Source of the DNA: UBA5109 sp965661005
GTDB lineage: Bacteria > Pseudomonadota > Gammaproteobacteria > Pseudomonadales > Pseudohongiellaceae
DNA: 64,000 nucleotides
Assembly: GCA_965661005.1 (NCBI GenBank)
Contig: CBFICB010000001.1
Coordinates: forward strand, 372,001 to 436,000
Reading direction: 5' to 3'
Each line of letters opens with the position of its first letter. The stretch's first letter is position 1. The position numbers were made by a program, and so were the translations under genes. Below are positions 7,821 to 15,962 of the stretch, in pieces. Under the pieces are notes generated by a model that saw nothing but the letters and a program-made list of their open reading frames with translations, had not been told where the DNA came from and did no database searches.

Positions 7821-10439
7821 TTAGTCCGGTGCTGTTAGAGGTGATTCCAGAAAGTCTTGTGCAAAACGCTGCAAGACACCGCCAGCTTTGTAGACCAACA
7901 CTTCATCCGCGGTATCAAGTCGGCAGGTAACTGCTACTTCAAGGTGTTCAGCATTTTTACGTTGGATAATTAAATTGAGTGTAGCGCCAGCTTCAATATT
8001 GCCCTTAACTGCAAAAATTTCTGAGCCATCTATTGAATAAGTATGACGGGTTTCGCCAGCCTGGAATTCTAGTGGCAAAATGCCCATGCCCACCAAATTA
8101 GTGCGATGAATACGTTCGAAGCCTTCAGCAACAATGACTTCCACGCCAGCCAATCTTACACCTTTAGCTGCCCAGTCGCGTGAAGACCCTTGTCCATAAT
8201 CGGCGCCGGCTATAATAATCAGAGCTTGCTTACGCTGCATATAGTTTTCAATGGCTTCCCACATCCGCATTTCCAGCCCCTCAGGTTCCAGTCGTGCCAA
8301 AGAACCTTGTCTGATATTACCCTTATCATCCCGACACATTTCATTTAATAATTTGGGATTGGCAAAGGTCGCACGTTGAGCGGTTAAATGATCGCCGCGA
8401 TGCGTCGCATAAGAATTAAAATCTGCTTCCGCTAGACCCATCCTGCTTAGGTATTCACCCGCCGCAGAGCTGGCCAAAATAGCATTGGAGGGGGATAAAT
8501 GATCCGTGGTGATATTGTCTCCGAGTATCGCCAGAGGGCGCATATTTTTCAAACTTGGCACGTTGGAAAGCGCGCCTTCCCAGTATGGAGGGCGTCGAAT
8601 ATAGGTGCTTTGAGGACGCCAGTCGTAAAGCGGGCTGTCCGCTTCCTTGATGCTTCCCAGATCAAACATTGGAATATAAATTTGCCTGAATTGTTCGGGT
8701 TTTACATGTATGCTAACGATGGAATCTATCTCTTCATCACTGGGCCAGATGTCCTTCAAGGTAATTGGATTACCATTGGCGTCTAAGCCTAATGTATCTT
8801 TCTCAATATCAAAGCGTATGGTTCCAGCAATAGCGTAAGCTACGACCAGGGGTGGTGAAGCCAGAAAGGCCTGTTTGGCATAAGGGTGAATGCGCCCATC
8901 AAAATTACGATTGCCAGATAAGACAGCGGTTGAATATAAGTCACGAGCAATAATTTCTTCTTGTATCTTTGGATCCAGAGCTCCACTCATACCGTTGCAA
9001 GTTGTACAAGCATAGCCAACGATACCAAAACCTAGTTTCTCTAATTCTGCTAACAAACCAGCTTCTTCCAGATACAACTTGGCGACTTTCGAACCCGGAG
9101 CAAAAGAGGTTTTAACCCAGGGCTTTCTTGTTAAACCGAGCTCATTAGCTTTGCGTGCGATAAGCCCAGCAGCAACAACATTACGAGGGTTGCTGGTATT
9201 GGTGCAGCTGGTAATTGCCGCAATGATCACTGCACCATCGGGCATAAGTCCATCAGCCTCTTCTGCCAGGGCTGATTCAAGGTTGATCGCAATACCTTTT
9301 GTGGCTAACTCTGAAGTAGGAAGACGACGATGCGGATTGGACGGGCCCGCCATGTTTCTTGTCACGCTAGAAAGATCGAACTCAATAAGCCTGTCGTACT
9401 CAGCATCCTCAAATTGATCAGCCCATAAGCCATTCGTCTGAGCGTAAAGTTTAACGAGTTTAATCTGTTCGGCATCGCGACCAGTGAGTGTGAGGTAATC
9501 AATAGTTTGATCGTCGATATAAAATAGTCCGGCTGACGCGCCGTATTCTGGAGTCATATTGGAAATTGTTGCACGGTCACCTATGGTCAGCGCTTTGCTG
9601 CCTTCTCCAAAAAATTCGAGGTAGGCTGACACAACTTTTTGTTCGCGTAAAAATTCGGTAATAGCCAGCACAATGTCAGTAGCGGTAATTTCGGGCTGAC
9701 GCTTGCCCTTTAAATTGACGCCAATGATATTGGGCAGGCGCATCATGGAAGGTCGGCCGAGCATGACATTTTCAGCCTCTAAGCCGCCGACACCAATAGC
9801 AATAACACCTAGCGCATCGACATGAGGAGTATGACTATCTGTGCCGACACAGGTATCGGGAAAGGCAAGGCCATCACGTGACTGAATCACAGGCGACATT
9901 TTCTCCAGATTGATCTGGTGCATGATGCCGTTACCTGCCGGAATGACATCGACGTTTTTAAAAGCCGTTTTGGTCCACTCAATAAAGTGAAAACGATCTT
10001 CATTGCGGCGATCTTCAATGGCACGGTTTTTTTCAAAAGCCTGAGGGTCAGAACCTGGCGCCTCGACGGCAAGAGAATGATCAACGATTAATTGGGTGGG
10101 TACGACTGGGTTAACCTGAGCCGGATCACCACCCTGATCGGCAATGGCATCACGCAGACCCGCCAAATCGACCAAAGCTGTTTGTCCAAGAATGTCATGA
10201 CAAACAACACGGGCAGGGTACCAGGGGAAATCCATATCACGTTTACGTTCGATGATTTGTTTTAAAGCATTACTGAGAATAGATGGATCACAGCGGCGTA
10301 GTAACTGCTCAGCTAATACACGAGAGGTATACGGCAATTTTTTAAAGGCGCCAGGTTGAATACTTTCTATAGCAGCACGAGTGTCAAAATATTCCAGCTT
10401 TGAGTCTGCTAGCGGCTTACGGTATGCAGAATTATTCAT
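7821..10439 (-). CDS. acnD: AcnD, Fe-S 2-methylcitrate dehydratase (aconitase family)
   Basis: An 872-residue aconitase-superfamily enzyme of the AcnD type that dehydrates 2-methylcitrate to 2-methylaconitate. Features in order: VVCHDILGQTALVDLAGLRD near residue 90, DSHTPHVDALGVIAIGVGGL near 205, the [4Fe-4S] cysteine motifs AAITSCTNTSNPRN and YACTTCNGMSG, and the C-terminal swivel domain with DNITTDHLSP and GADYGQGSSRDWAAKG. All expected cluster cysteines are present. Pairing with prpF directly downstream identifies it as AcnD and not a housekeeping aconitase. The ATG overlaps the gntR stop by 4 nt (ATGA). Confidence 0.95.
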   Translation of the reverse strand: MNNSAYRKPLADSKLEYFDTRAAIESIQPGAFKKLPYTSRVLAEQLLRRCDPSILSNALKQIIERKRDMDFPWYPARVVCHDILGQTALVDLAGLRDAIADQGGDPAQVNPVVPTQLIVDHSLAVEAPGSDPQAFEKNRAIEDRRNEDRFHFIEWTKTAFKNVDVIPAGNGIMHQINLEKMSPVIQSRDGLAFPDTCVGTDSHTPHVDALGVIAIGVGGLEAENVMLGRPSMMRLPNIIGVNLKGKRQPEITATDIVLAITEFLREQKVVSAYLEFFGEGSKALTIGDRATISNMTPEYGASAGLFYIDDQTIDYLTLTGRDAEQIKLVKLYAQTNGLWADQFEDAEYDRLIEFDLSSVTRNMAGPSNPHRRLPTSELATKGIAINLESALAEEADGLMPDGAVIIAAITSCTNTSNPRNVVAAGLIARKANELGLTRKPWVKTSFAPGSKVAKLYLEEAGLLAELEKLGFGIVGYACTTCNGMSGALDPKIQEEIIARDLYSTAVLSGNRNFDGRIHPYAKQAFLASPPLVVAYAIAGTIRFDIEKDTLGLDANGNPITLKDIWPSDEEIDSIVSIHVKPEQFRQIYIPMFDLGSIKEADSPLYDWRPQSTYIRRPPYWEGALSNVPSLKNMRPLAILGDNITTDHLSPSNAILASSAAGEYLSRMGLAEADFNSYATHRGDHLTAQRATFANPKLLNEMCRDDKGNIRQGSLARLEPEGLEMRMWEAIENYMQRKQALIIIAGADYGQGSSRDWAAKGVRLAGVEVIVAEGFERIHRTNLVGMGILPLEFQAGETRHTYSIDGSEIFAVKGNIEAGATLNLIIQRKNAEHLEVAVTCRLDTADEVLVYKAGGVLQRFAQDFLESPLTAPD

Positions 10440-11122
10440 ACAGTTTTTATCTTCATATCAGGTTCGCCGTTTAATTTAAGCTGCAAACTATTTTTGCTAT
10501 ACAGAATATGGCGACGCATTAACATTTCAGCAAGCTCAGCATCACGACTGCAAATAGCTTGAACAATTTGTTTATGTTCCTCAAAAGCAGTAGTGACTCG
10601 AGGGCCAGACATGCCTAGCTGAACACGATACATACGTATTAAATGATAGATGCTATCCATTAGGATCGAGATTAACTGCTTATTTTTACTGCCAAGAATA
10701 ATGCGGTAGTGAAAATCCAGATCGCCAGCTTCCTGATAATAATTTTCACCATCTTTAACAATTTGGAAATGAGTCGCCATGAGCTTATTTAAATCTTCAA
10801 TTTCATTATCATCCATATGAATGGCAGCAAGTCGAGCGGCCATTCCTTCGAGCGCCTCGCGTACCTGATAAAGCTCCAACAGACCTTCTGTACTGATACT
10901 TACAACGCGTGCGCCAATATTGGCTTTACGTTCGACCAGATGGCATGACTCAAGTCGATTAATGGCTTCTCTTATAACGGCACGACTGACAGCATAGTTA
11001 GTCGATAATTCTGTTTCACTTAATTTTGAACCCGCAGCAATAAGGCCTTCCACGATGTCCTTGCGTAACTGCAGGAAAGTTTTATCTGCGCTGGTAATCG
11101 CTTGTTCAGATTCAGGCAACAT
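10436..11122 (-). CDS. GntR-family (FCD) regulator, probable repressor of the prp operon
   Basis: A 228-residue regulator with an N-terminal winged helix-turn-helix of the GntR type at about residues 15-75 (LSETELSTNYAVSRAVIREA, then INRLESCHLVERK). A C-terminal all-helical FCD ligand domain spans about 85-215 (LYQVREALEGMAARLAA, LDFHYRIILGSKN, EEHKQIVQAI), with the Asp/His metal-type pattern of that domain. It probably senses a methylcitrate-pathway intermediate and binds the two TTGTCGACAA palindromes before prpB. In many proteobacteria this regulator is the first gene of the operon. Here it lies in the middle, 33 bp after prpC and overlapping acnD by 4 nt. Confidence 0.88.
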   Translation of the reverse strand: MLPESEQAITSADKTFLQLRKDIVEGLIAAGSKLSETELSTNYAVSRAVIREAINRLESCHLVERKANIGARVVSISTEGLLELYQVREALEGMAARLAAIHMDDNEIEDLNKLMATHFQIVKDGENYYQEAGDLDFHYRIILGSKNKQLISILMDSIYHLIRMYRVQLGMSGPRVTTAFEEHKQIVQAICSRDAELAEMLMRRHILYSKNSLQLKLNGEPDMKIKTV

Positions 11123-11155
11123 AGTAATACCTATTCAGATTGTCGCGGCTTGAGA

Positions 11156-12310
11156 CTAACGCTGATCAAGAGGGACATAATCTCGATTGTCAGGCCCAGT
11201 ATAATTAGCTGAAGGACGAATAATTTTGCCATCTTCACGTTGTTCGATAACGTGTGCACCCCAGCCAGATACACGAGCAATCACAAATAGCGGTGTAAAC
11301 ATATCGGTAGGAATACCCATCTGGTTATAAGACACGGCTGAAAACCAATCGAGGTTCGGAAACATTTTTTTAATATCCCACATAACAGATTCAAGCCGTT
11401 CAGCAATTTCATACATTAATGTGTCACCGGATTCATTCGACAATTGCTTGGACACTCGCTTGATCACTTCATTACGCGGATCGCTCACGGTATAAACCGG
11501 GTGACCGAAACCTATGACAATTTCCTTATTGGCTACTCGTTTGCGAATATCCGCTTCAGCTTCATCAGCAGACTGGTAGCGGCTTTGGATATAAAAAGCG
11601 ACTTCATTAGCGCCGCCATGCTTTGATCCGCGCAAGGCGCCAATAGCGCCAGTGATGGCTGAATACATATCTGAATTGGTGCCGGCAATCACTCGTGAGG
11701 TGAAGGTTGAGGCATTGAATTCATGTTCCGCATACAGGTTCAGGGAAGTGTGCATGGCTCTTACCCAGAATTCGCCTGGAGCCTGCCCATGCAAGAGGTG
11801 CAAAAAATGTCCGCCAATAGAGTCATCATCCGTTTCAACATCAATACGTTTGCCATTGACGGCAAAGTGATACCAGTAAAGCAAAGCGGAACCAAAGCTC
11901 GCCATCAAGCGATCAATAATGTCACGTGCTTCAGCAATGGGGTGTTCTTCTTTTTCCTGTATACAAGTTCCAAGCACAGAACAGGCTGTTCGCATTACAT
12001 CCATCGGGTGAGAGTTTGATGGCAGGGCCTCCATGGCTAGTTTTACAGACTGAGGCAGGCTACGCATGGATTTCAATTTGGCTTTGTATGCGGTCAGTTC
12101 AGATTTATTGGGCAAGTGGCCATGAATCAGTAAGTGAGCAATTTCTTCAAACTCTGCTTCTTCTGCAAAATCGAGGATGTCATAGCCACGGTAATGTAAA
12201 TCATTTCCGGTACGGCCTACTGTACAGATGGCCGTATTGCCAGCAGCCACACCAGACAGCGCTACTGATTTTTTTGCCTTGGGTAGTAACTGTTCAGTTT
12301 CGTTGCTCAT
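11156..12310 (-). CDS. prpC: PrpC, 2-methylcitrate synthase
   Basis: A 384-residue citrate-synthase-family enzyme condensing propionyl-CoA with oxaloacetate to 2-methylcitrate. It carries the family motifs LSGVAAGNTAICTVGRTGND and LHYRGYDI at the N-terminus, the first active-site His region GSKHGGANEVAF, the second GFGHPVYTVSDPRNE and the C-terminal Asp/Arg region LDWFSAVSYNQMGIPTDMFT. Length fits the short prokaryotic PrpC form and not the longer hexameric citrate synthase. The ATG overlaps the prpB stop by 4 nt, so the two are almost surely co-translated. Confidence 0.95.
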   Translation of the reverse strand: MSNETEQLLPKAKKSVALSGVAAGNTAICTVGRTGNDLHYRGYDILDFAEEAEFEEIAHLLIHGHLPNKSELTAYKAKLKSMRSLPQSVKLAMEALPSNSHPMDVMRTACSVLGTCIQEKEEHPIAEARDIIDRLMASFGSALLYWYHFAVNGKRIDVETDDDSIGGHFLHLLHGQAPGEFWVRAMHTSLNLYAEHEFNASTFTSRVIAGTNSDMYSAITGAIGALRGSKHGGANEVAFYIQSRYQSADEAEADIRKRVANKEIVIGFGHPVYTVSDPRNEVIKRVSKQLSNESGDTLMYEIAERLESVMWDIKKMFPNLDWFSAVSYNQMGIPTDMFTPLFVIARVSGWGAHVIEQREDGKIIRPSANYTGPDNRDYVPLDQR

Positions 12311-13194
12311 GACTCAGTCTCCTTAGAAAATAGTGCATCCAGTTTTTGCTCGTAACTGTGATAGTCAAGATAGTTGTAAAGATCATCGCGGGTTTGCATC
12401 ATATCGATAACATTTTTTTGAGTGCCTTCAGCCAGCAAGGTTTGATAAACCTTTAGGGCCGCAGCGTTGGCAGCGCGGAATGCAGATAAAGGGTAGAGCA
12501 CGATGCTGACACCCACGCTCGAAAGTTCCGTCGTGGTATATAAAGGGGTTGAACCAAACTCTGTGATGTTCGCCAGCACTGGGACTTTTACCGCATCAAC
12601 AAATTGCTGATACATGGAAAGTTCAGTCATAGCCTCGGGAAAGATCATATCAGCACCCGCTTCAACACAGGCACAGGCTCGATCGATAGCAGAATTTAAT
12701 CCTTCAACGGCTAAAGCATCGGAGCGCGCCATAATGACAAAATCAGGATCGGTTCTGGCGTCTACTGCTGCTTTGATTCTGTCGACCATTTCAGTTTGTG
12801 ACACAATGGCTTTATTAGGCCGATGGCCGCAGCGTTTTTGCATGACCTGATCTTCAATGTGTACCGCAGCGGCGCCATATTTACTCATGGATTTAATGGC
12901 GCGAGCGATATTAAAAGCACCGCCCCAACCGACATCGATGTCGACCATGACAGGGGCTTTGGTAACATCAGTAATGCGACGTAAGTCGGTTAATACATCT
13001 TCCAGGGTGGTGATGCCCAGATCAGGAATTCCACATGAGCCCGCGGCTACTCCACCACCGGAAATATAGAGTGATTTAAAACCGACAGCCTCAGCCATCC
13101 TTGCGTGATAGGCATTGATGGCGCCAACGCATTGCAGCGGTTTTTCAGTTTTTACCAATTCCCGAAAGGTGTGACCTGGTGATGGAGTCGTCAT
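12307..13194 (-). CDS. prpB: PrpB, 2-methylisocitrate lyase
   Basis: A 295-residue lyase of the isocitrate lyase/PEP mutase superfamily that splits 2-methylisocitrate into pyruvate and succinate, the last step of the methylcitrate cycle. The catalytic cysteine motif KRCGH is at residues 120-124, preceded by the Mg2+-binding VDIDVGWGG and VHIEDQ stretches and by SGGGVAAGSCGIPDLG. It is the first gene of the operon, directly behind a promoter and two palindromic operators. Length and motifs are normal. Confidence 0.96.
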   Translation of the reverse strand: MTTPSPGHTFRELVKTEKPLQCVGAINAYHARMAEAVGFKSLYISGGGVAAGSCGIPDLGITTLEDVLTDLRRITDVTKAPVMVDIDVGWGGAFNIARAIKSMSKYGAAAVHIEDQVMQKRCGHRPNKAIVSQTEMVDRIKAAVDARTDPDFVIMARSDALAVEGLNSAIDRACACVEAGADMIFPEAMTELSMYQQFVDAVKVPVLANITEFGSTPLYTTTELSSVGVSIVLYPLSAFRAANAAALKVYQTLLAEGTQKNVIDMMQTRDDLYNYLDYHSYEQKLDALFSKETES

Positions 13195-13218
13195 GCAGTT
13201 TTTTCCAGTTAGGCTAAA

Positions 13219-13230
13219 ATTGTCGACAAT
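13219..13230. promoter_or_regulatory. Palindromic operator 1 upstream of prpB (ATTGTCGACAAT)
   Basis: A perfect 12-bp palindrome 25 bp before the prpB start. Its core TTGTCGACAA is repeated exactly at 13272-13281. FCD-type GntR regulators bind short palindromes of this TTGTnnnACAA type. The site overlaps the proposed -10 box, so binding would block transcription. Likely ligand protein: the gntR product encoded within the operon. Confidence 0.75.
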
Positions 13231-13256
13231 ATATGGATAAAATTGCTTATAGTCAA
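13228..13256 (-). promoter_or_regulatory. prpB: Predicted sigma-70 promoter of the prp operon
   Basis: Read on the minus strand, TTGACT (13251-13256) and TATATT (13228-13233) are separated by exactly 17 nt, a near-consensus -35/-10 pair. The -10 box runs into palindromic operator 1, and operator 2 lies just upstream of the -35. The leader to the prpB ATG is short, about 25 nt. The call is by eye and has not been tested. Confidence 0.6.
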
Positions 13257-13271
13257 AAGTATTTGCCTATT

Positions 13272-13281
13272 TTGTCGACAA
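13272..13281. promoter_or_regulatory. Palindromic operator 2 upstream of prpB (TTGTCGACAA)
   Basis: An exact second copy of the 10-bp palindrome core, set in an AT-rich symmetrical surround (ATTTTGTCGACAATTTT). It is 52 bp, about five helical turns, from the first copy, so dimers at both sites would lie on the same face of the DNA and could loop across the promoter. Confidence 0.7.
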
Positions 13282-13322
13282 TTTTGACTAAGTAAGTGAA
13301 CATGAGCTATGTCATATTCTTC

Positions 13323-13582
13323 GTAGTGCCTAAGTTTGAGTTTTAACTGAAATATGTGGCTTGAGTCAGTTAGTGGGTGAGGAGTATTTTAGCGAGCGAA
13401 CCACTGACTGTCTCAAGCGAGAGAGAAACTGTTCAACTAGCAAGCCGATATTGAGACTGGCTCGGAGAACGCATACGTACGTCCATGTACGCTCGGCCTC
13501 GGCATCCCTGCCTCGGACGTCTCCTTAGCCAGTCTTAATATCGGCTCTTTTATTTCAGTTAAGACTCAAACATAGGCACTAC
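13323..13582. repeat. 260-bp nested inverted-repeat element (MITE-like)
   Basis: The ends are 30-bp inverted repeats (13323-13352 and 13553-13582) that match at 28 of 30 positions. Inside are two more stems. One is 13360-13376 with 13401-13417 (15 of 17). The other is 13443-13462 with 13527-13546 (19 of 20), extended by GGAG/CTCC after a bulge. The inner part also holds a small CGTAC/GTACG hairpin. There is no coding frame. A possible 5-bp direct repeat CATAT flanks it (13313-13317 and 13584-13588), as a target duplication would. This layout fits a non-autonomous mobile repeat or a dispersed structured intergenic repeat; no transposase is nearby. Confidence 0.7.
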
Positions 13583-13662
13583 CCATATCTCGGTGAAGTC
13601 TTCGTTTGAAAGTCAGGCGCTTAGTACCTGTTCAAATAGTTGAGGCGCAGTAACGTCCAAGG

Positions 13663-13698
13663 AGGGGAGCATTTTAGGAAGCGAACCGCGGATTACTC
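13663..13698. repeat. Partial second copy of a motif from the nested repeat element
   Basis: The sequence around GGGAGCATTTTAGGAAGCGAACC resembles GAGGAGTATTTTAGCGAGCG with AACC following, found in the loop of the first stem of the 260-bp element (13381-13402). The shared core is AG-ATTTTAG-GAAGCGAACC-like with few changes. It suggests a decayed neighbour copy of the same repeat family. The rest of the gap between the element and the tauE-like gene shows no gene. Confidence 0.45.
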
Positions 13699-13746
13699 GC
13701 CATTGGTGTATAAATTGAAAACTGAGACAGTATCCTTAACGCTTAT

Positions 13747-14499
13747 TTATGCGGTAAAAGCCAAATAAAAAAAGTTGGCCACTAAAATAATGGTCATGGC
13801 ATCGACAATTTTTTCATGGATGCCGTCGGTCATTTTTCTTAACACTTTTTGCCCAAGATAATTGCCAGGAATTGTCGACAGGCCTGCAATGATACCCAGA
13901 ATAATTAATTCCGGCGTTAACAAATCGGTAAATCCAAAGACAGAAATTTTGACCATGTTCATGACTAAAGTAATAGTTGCCAGGGTTCCAACGAATGCCA
14001 GCCGGTTCATGCCTGTACCCAGCAGGAAAGGCGCCAAGAAAAAACCAGGTCCAATGACATTGCCGGCTAAACCTCCCCATACAACTGCAGCGCCGGCTAA
14101 AAGTTTTGGGCCTGTTTTAATGGAATGACTTCTTGCCCAATACTTTATTGGCAATGAAATGGTTAAAACGGAACCAAAGACCAGAGCAATAACCCGAGGG
14201 GATAAATAACCAAAAATGATAGAGCCCAGCACAACAGTTGGTAAACCAAATAACAAAACATGCCGAACGGTCCAGAAATCAATATCTTTTCTCAGCATAT
14301 AGCCGCGACTGAAATGACTAAATATCAGGGCGCAGGTAATTACGGGGACAGTGAATTTAATGCCAATGAAATGGGCTAGAACACCCGTCATGAGAAGGCC
14401 TCCAACCATGCCGATAGCACCATGAACGATGCCAGCACCAAAAGCGACAGCAATTACCAATACCAGTATCCAGGGATCAGACCCCAAAATTTCAAACAT
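13747..14499 (-). CDS. TauE/SafE-family sulfite/anion exporter
   Basis: A 250-residue membrane protein with about 8 hydrophobic helices and the TauE/SafE pattern. It has GIVHGAIGMVGGLLMTGVLA near residue 25, where the conserved glycine-rich re-entrant stretch falls. A second half-repeat carries VWGGLAGNVIGPGFFLAPFL near 140. The family exports small sulfur-containing or organic anions such as sulfite, sulfoacetate or taurine-derived compounds; the actual substrate is unknown. It is leftward like the prp operon but separated from it by the 550-bp repeat region, so probably a separate transcription unit. Confidence 0.85.
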   Translation of the reverse strand: MFEILGSDPWILVLVIAVAFGAGIVHGAIGMVGGLLMTGVLAHFIGIKFTVPVITCALIFSHFSRGYMLRKDIDFWTVRHVLLFGLPTVVLGSIIFGYLSPRVIALVFGSVLTISLPIKYWARSHSIKTGPKLLAGAAVVWGGLAGNVIGPGFFLAPFLLGTGMNRLAFVGTLATITLVMNMVKISVFGFTDLLTPELIILGIIAGLSTIPGNYLGQKVLRKMTDGIHEKIVDAMTIILVANFFYLAFTA

Positions 14500-14678
14500 G
14501 GTTTTTGACTTTCATAAATGGAAAGTTAAATAAAACTCAAACTTGGCTGTACGCAGTTTTTTTAGCTGGTTGCCATTGTATAAGCACAAATAGAAATTAT
14601 TTTATAAAGGATTATTTATTCAAAAATTTACTTCTGTATAGGCCTAGATAAATACATTTTAAATTAGGCAATGATTGC

Positions 14679-14975
14679 TTATTTAATATGGTTATCTACT
14701 AAAGTAGCTACTTCCAAATACTCGATACTGGGTCTCACGCCATAAAACTTGGTGACACCTTCAAGCGTTTCTTCTGAGAAAAAATTTCTTGCTGCGGCTT
14801 CTTCTTCCCAGATATAGAAATTTTTTGCCTGCCTTTTTTCGGCATCAATTGAAAAAGCCTTGGAGCGTAAGCCCGGCAAGTTCTCAAATTTACCTCTTGC
14901 CATTAAGGCATTATGCCTAACTGTTTCAGCATCAAAGTTCTCGCCTAAATCGAAAATTACTAAGGTGGCTATCAT
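14679..14975 (-). CDS. Small YdhR/ABM-like putative monooxygenase
   Basis: A 98-residue protein resembling the YdhR/antibiotic-biosynthesis-monooxygenase group of dimeric alpha-beta barrels. Typical features are the short beta strand MIATLVIFDLG, a helix with MARGKFENLPGLRSKAFSID, then the KNFYIWEEEAAARNFFSEE stretch and the final FYGVRPSIEYLEVATLVDN. Such proteins may act on aromatic or quinoid compounds, but many have no known activity. No signal peptide. It lies between the TauE and VOC genes on the same strand with gaps of 70 bp or more. Confidence 0.65.
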   Translation of the reverse strand: MIATLVIFDLGENFDAETVRHNALMARGKFENLPGLRSKAFSIDAEKRQAKNFYIWEEEAAARNFFSEETLEGVTKFYGVRPSIEYLEVATLVDNHIK

Positions 14976-15045
14976 CTTTTGTCCTATTTTTTTAGTTATT
15001 GTTTAAATTAACTGATTAAAAATATTTTCAGCATATGAGCAAAAG

Positions 15046-15870
15046 TTAAGGCGCTAAACCTTGGGTTAGCTCGATATAGGTTCCCCAAGGATCGGTCAGA
15101 AAAGCAATGGCCAGATTGGCTTCTGGGATTTCACGATAATCCATATCCATACTGATGCCAGCAGCTTCAAGTTTGCTAATGGTAGCCCGTAAATCAGTGA
15201 CTTCAAAGCCGATATGATCGAGCACGGTACCTTGAGTCGGGGCAAGTGGCATGTCAGCACCACTATAAGTGAGATTGACACCTGGAACATCTCCAGCTTG
15301 GAAATCACCTCGCATGCCCGGAGTGGCACCAAACATTTCGTCATACCAGGCTTGCATGGCTGCAATGTCAGGAATATTCCAGTGAATATGGTGCATCTGG
15401 ACAGGCACATTAATTTCCGGATTTTCCAATATCTCAATCAGCAGACCATCGGGGCCATGAACCCACAGTTGAATAGGAAAGCCGCCACGCTCAACATCGA
15501 TGCCCGCTTGTGTCCATCTTTCAAAAGCGGCATCAACATCAGGGACATGAAAGCCAACATGTACAATCATTGTTCCATCGGAGCCGCTACTAGGCTGAGC
15601 TTCACGCACCAGGATGAAAGTCCCGGGAACAGCATACATACTTAAAGGCCCGTTCTGAACTCTGCTTGCGCCAAAGGCTTCCCAGAATTCATTACTGGCT
15701 TCAATATCGGCAGCCTGAAAGTGCAGGTGTCCCATGCTGGCACCTTCAGTATTAGGTGCAGCTAACTGGGCTAAGGATAGATTCGGGATAATAAAAATAG
15801 TAAACAGAAACAGCGATAAAAAATTTCTGGCAAATCTGGCAAAAGAGATCGTAGATAAGCGCTTCAGCAT
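15046..15870 (-). CDS. Exported protein with two VOC (glyoxalase-like) domains
   Basis: A 274-residue protein with an N-terminal signal peptide (hydrophobic FLSLFLFTIFIIPNLSLAQ, cleavage near residue 35). Two vicinal-oxygen-chelate domains follow. The first starts at MGHLHFQAADIEASNEFWEA (about 46-150). The second starts at MHHIHWNIPDIAAMQAWYDE (about 158-270) and ends with FLTDPWGTYIELTQG. The metal-binding His and Glu of each domain appear present. VOC domains serve glyoxalases, dioxygenases and resistance proteins; substrate unknown. An exported VOC protein is unusual because most are cytoplasmic. Confidence 0.8.
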   Translation of the reverse strand: MLKRLSTISFARFARNFLSLFLFTIFIIPNLSLAQLAAPNTEGASMGHLHFQAADIEASNEFWEAFGASRVQNGPLSMYAVPGTFILVREAQPSSGSDGTMIVHVGFHVPDVDAAFERWTQAGIDVERGGFPIQLWVHGPDGLLIEILENPEINVPVQMHHIHWNIPDIAAMQAWYDEMFGATPGMRGDFQAGDVPGVNLTYSGADMPLAPTQGTVLDHIGFEVTDLRATISKLEAAGISMDMDYREIPEANLAIAFLTDPWGTYIELTQGLAP

Positions 15871-15962
15871 AATTATTCTCCGAATGTAATTCTGTGCTAA
15901 ATGTGTATTAACCGTTAGGTATAAGCATTAATGTAATAACGAGATTGATTAGATAACAAATT

